Positions 5,997 through 6,786 of a stretch of 6,786 bases of DNA are shown here, piece after piece. Position 1 is the first letter of the stretch; every line of letters begins with the position of its first letter. Source of the DNA: Pseudomonadota bacterium (lineage in GTDB: Bacteria; Pseudomonadota; Gammaproteobacteria; Burkholderiales; Burkholderiaceae_C). The notes beneath the pieces were generated by a model. It saw only the letters and a list, made by a program, of their open reading frames with translations, searched no databases and was not told where the DNA came from. Location: contig JAFECV010000120.1 of NCBI GenBank assembly GCA_018241985.1, positions 1-6,786 on the forward strand, written 5' to 3'. A program made the translations under genes and the position numbers.

Positions 5997-6785
5997 CTAG
6001 TCCAGCGTGCGTCGGTAGAAGCGCACCGCGATCCCCATCACGATGACCATGAACACGACGAGCGGCCACAACGACGGCCACAGGTCGGTCCAGCCGCTCC
6101 CCTTCAAGAGAATGCTGCGGATCAGCCGGCTGAAGTAGGTCAAAGGCAGCAGGTCGCCGATCCCCTGCGCCCAGCGCGGCATACCGCCGAAAGGAAACAT
6201 GAAGCCGGACAGCAGGATGCTCGGCAGGAAATAGAACATGGTGAGCTGCATCGCCTGCAACTGGTTCTGCGCCAGCGACGACAAGGTGATGCCGACCGTG
6301 AGATTGGCGCCGATGAAGAGCAGCGCCGAGATGTAGAGCGCCACGAAGCTGCCGACGAAGGGCACGTGGAACACCCAGAACGCAGCCGAAAGGATGATCG
6401 CCAGCTGCACGTGCCCGATCATGATGTACGGCACGAGCTTGCCGGTCATCACCTCGATCGGCCGCACCGGCGTCGCCAGCAGGTTTTCCATCGTGCCGCG
6501 CTCGCGCTCGCGGGTGATGGCGAGGCCGGTCATCAGCACCATCGTCATGGTCAGGATCACCCCCACCAGGCCGGGGACGATGTTGTACTGGGTGATGCCT
6601 TCGGGGTTGTACAAGCGGTGGATCTGCACGTCGAAAGCGGGCGGACTGCCGCCCAGACGAGCCAGCGGGCCGGTCAGGTCCTTGGCCGCGACGGGCTGCA
6701 CCAGGCCCGGCAGGGCCGCCAGCGCGGCCGTGGTGGCCGTGGGATCGGTGGCGTCGGCTTCCACCAACAGCGAGGGCCGCTCGCC
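5997..6785 (-). CDS. ABC-2 type transport permease (YhhJ/YbhR-like), N-terminus outside window
   Basis: The frame is open to the window edge, so the first transmembrane helix and part of the periplasmic domain lie upstream; 262 residues are visible. The periplasmic part carries GERPSLLVEADATDPTAT and QIHRLYNPEG, typical of the YhhJ/YbhS/YbhR group. Then come helices near VPGLVGVILTMTMVLMTG, the cytoplasmic coupling segment ITRERERGTMENLLATPV, and helices at YIMIGHVQLAIILSAAFWVF, FVALYISALLFIGANL, MQLTMFYFLPSILLSGFMFP and LWPLVVFMVIVMGIAVRFY. The C-terminus RFYRRTLD is usual for the family. The protein forms the inner-membrane channel of an ABC exporter and would work with an HlyD-type adaptor and an ATPase, presumably encoded further upstream on the minus strand. 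The outer-membrane factor gene follows 12 nt downstream. The substrate cannot be read from sequence; relatives are linked to drug or solvent export. No damage is visible in this part, unlike its neighbour. Confidence 0.92.
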   Translation of the reverse strand, partial: GERPSLLVEADATDPTATTAALAALPGLVQPVAAKDLTGPLARLGGSPPAFDVQIHRLYNPEGITQYNIVPGLVGVILTMTMVLMTGLAITRERERGTMENLLATPVRPIEVMTGKLVPYIMIGHVQLAIILSAAFWVFHVPFVGSFVALYISALLFIGANLTVGITLSSLAQNQLQAMQLTMFYFLPSILLSGFMFPFGGMPRWAQGIGDLLPLTYFSRLIRSILLKGSGWTDLWPSLWPLVVFMVIVMGIAVRFYRRTLD

Positions 6786-6786
6786 G

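Noticed and set aside
1..6786. CRISPR arrays, tRNA/rRNA genes, insertion sequences, phage attachment sites
   Set aside because: I found no regularly spaced repeats, no cloverleaf or rRNA signature, no transposase and no terminal repeats by reading both strands.

Overview
The window reads as chromosomal DNA of a high-GC Gram-negative bacterium. A PHA-granule phasin, a Zn-alcohol dehydrogenase of the Burkholderiales-common subfamily and a NodT-type outer-membrane efflux lipoprotein next to an ABC-2 permease make a betaproteobacterium (Burkholderiales) the best guess. That placement is inferred from protein look and base composition, not from a marker gene.

Layout, left to right. (1) 1-1799, plus strand: the C-terminal part of a cyclopropane-fatty-acid-synthase-family SAM methyltransferase, overlapping by 20 nt an FAD-dependent oxidoreductase that strongly resembles eukaryotic DHCR24 and the actinobacterial TmsA/BfaA enzymes. 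As a pair they look like a lipid-modifying unit. The methyltransferase would put a methylene on the double bond of an unsaturated acyl chain, and the flavoenzyme would reduce the branch to a methyl (10-methyl-branched fatty acids, tuberculostearate type). (2) 1848-3438, minus strand: a phasin followed by a zinc alcohol dehydrogenase, convergent with the lipid operon; a bulged hairpin sits in the 48-nt gap. (3) 3439-4090: about 650 nt without a convincing gene. It holds a promoter-like element with a 19-bp spacer and a centred dyad (MerR-type geometry, pointing at the phasin) and an AT-rich island with two nested inverted repeats. (4) 4091-4588, plus strand: an unrecognised 165-residue ORF. (5) 4561-6786, minus strand: the end of a tripartite ABC exporter operon. 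The ABC-2 permease (5' part outside the window) is followed 12 nt later by a NodT/OprM-type outer-membrane factor gene. That gene is broken by a frameshifting deletion, about 40 nt by family comparison, inside its most conserved motif.

The most notable points are the likely 10-methyl fatty acid pair in a proteobacterial setting, the precisely placed lesion in the efflux outer-membrane gene beside an intact-looking permease, and the two regulatory-looking elements in the gene-poor stretch. I see no complete novel system such as a defence island, CRISPR array or mobile element.
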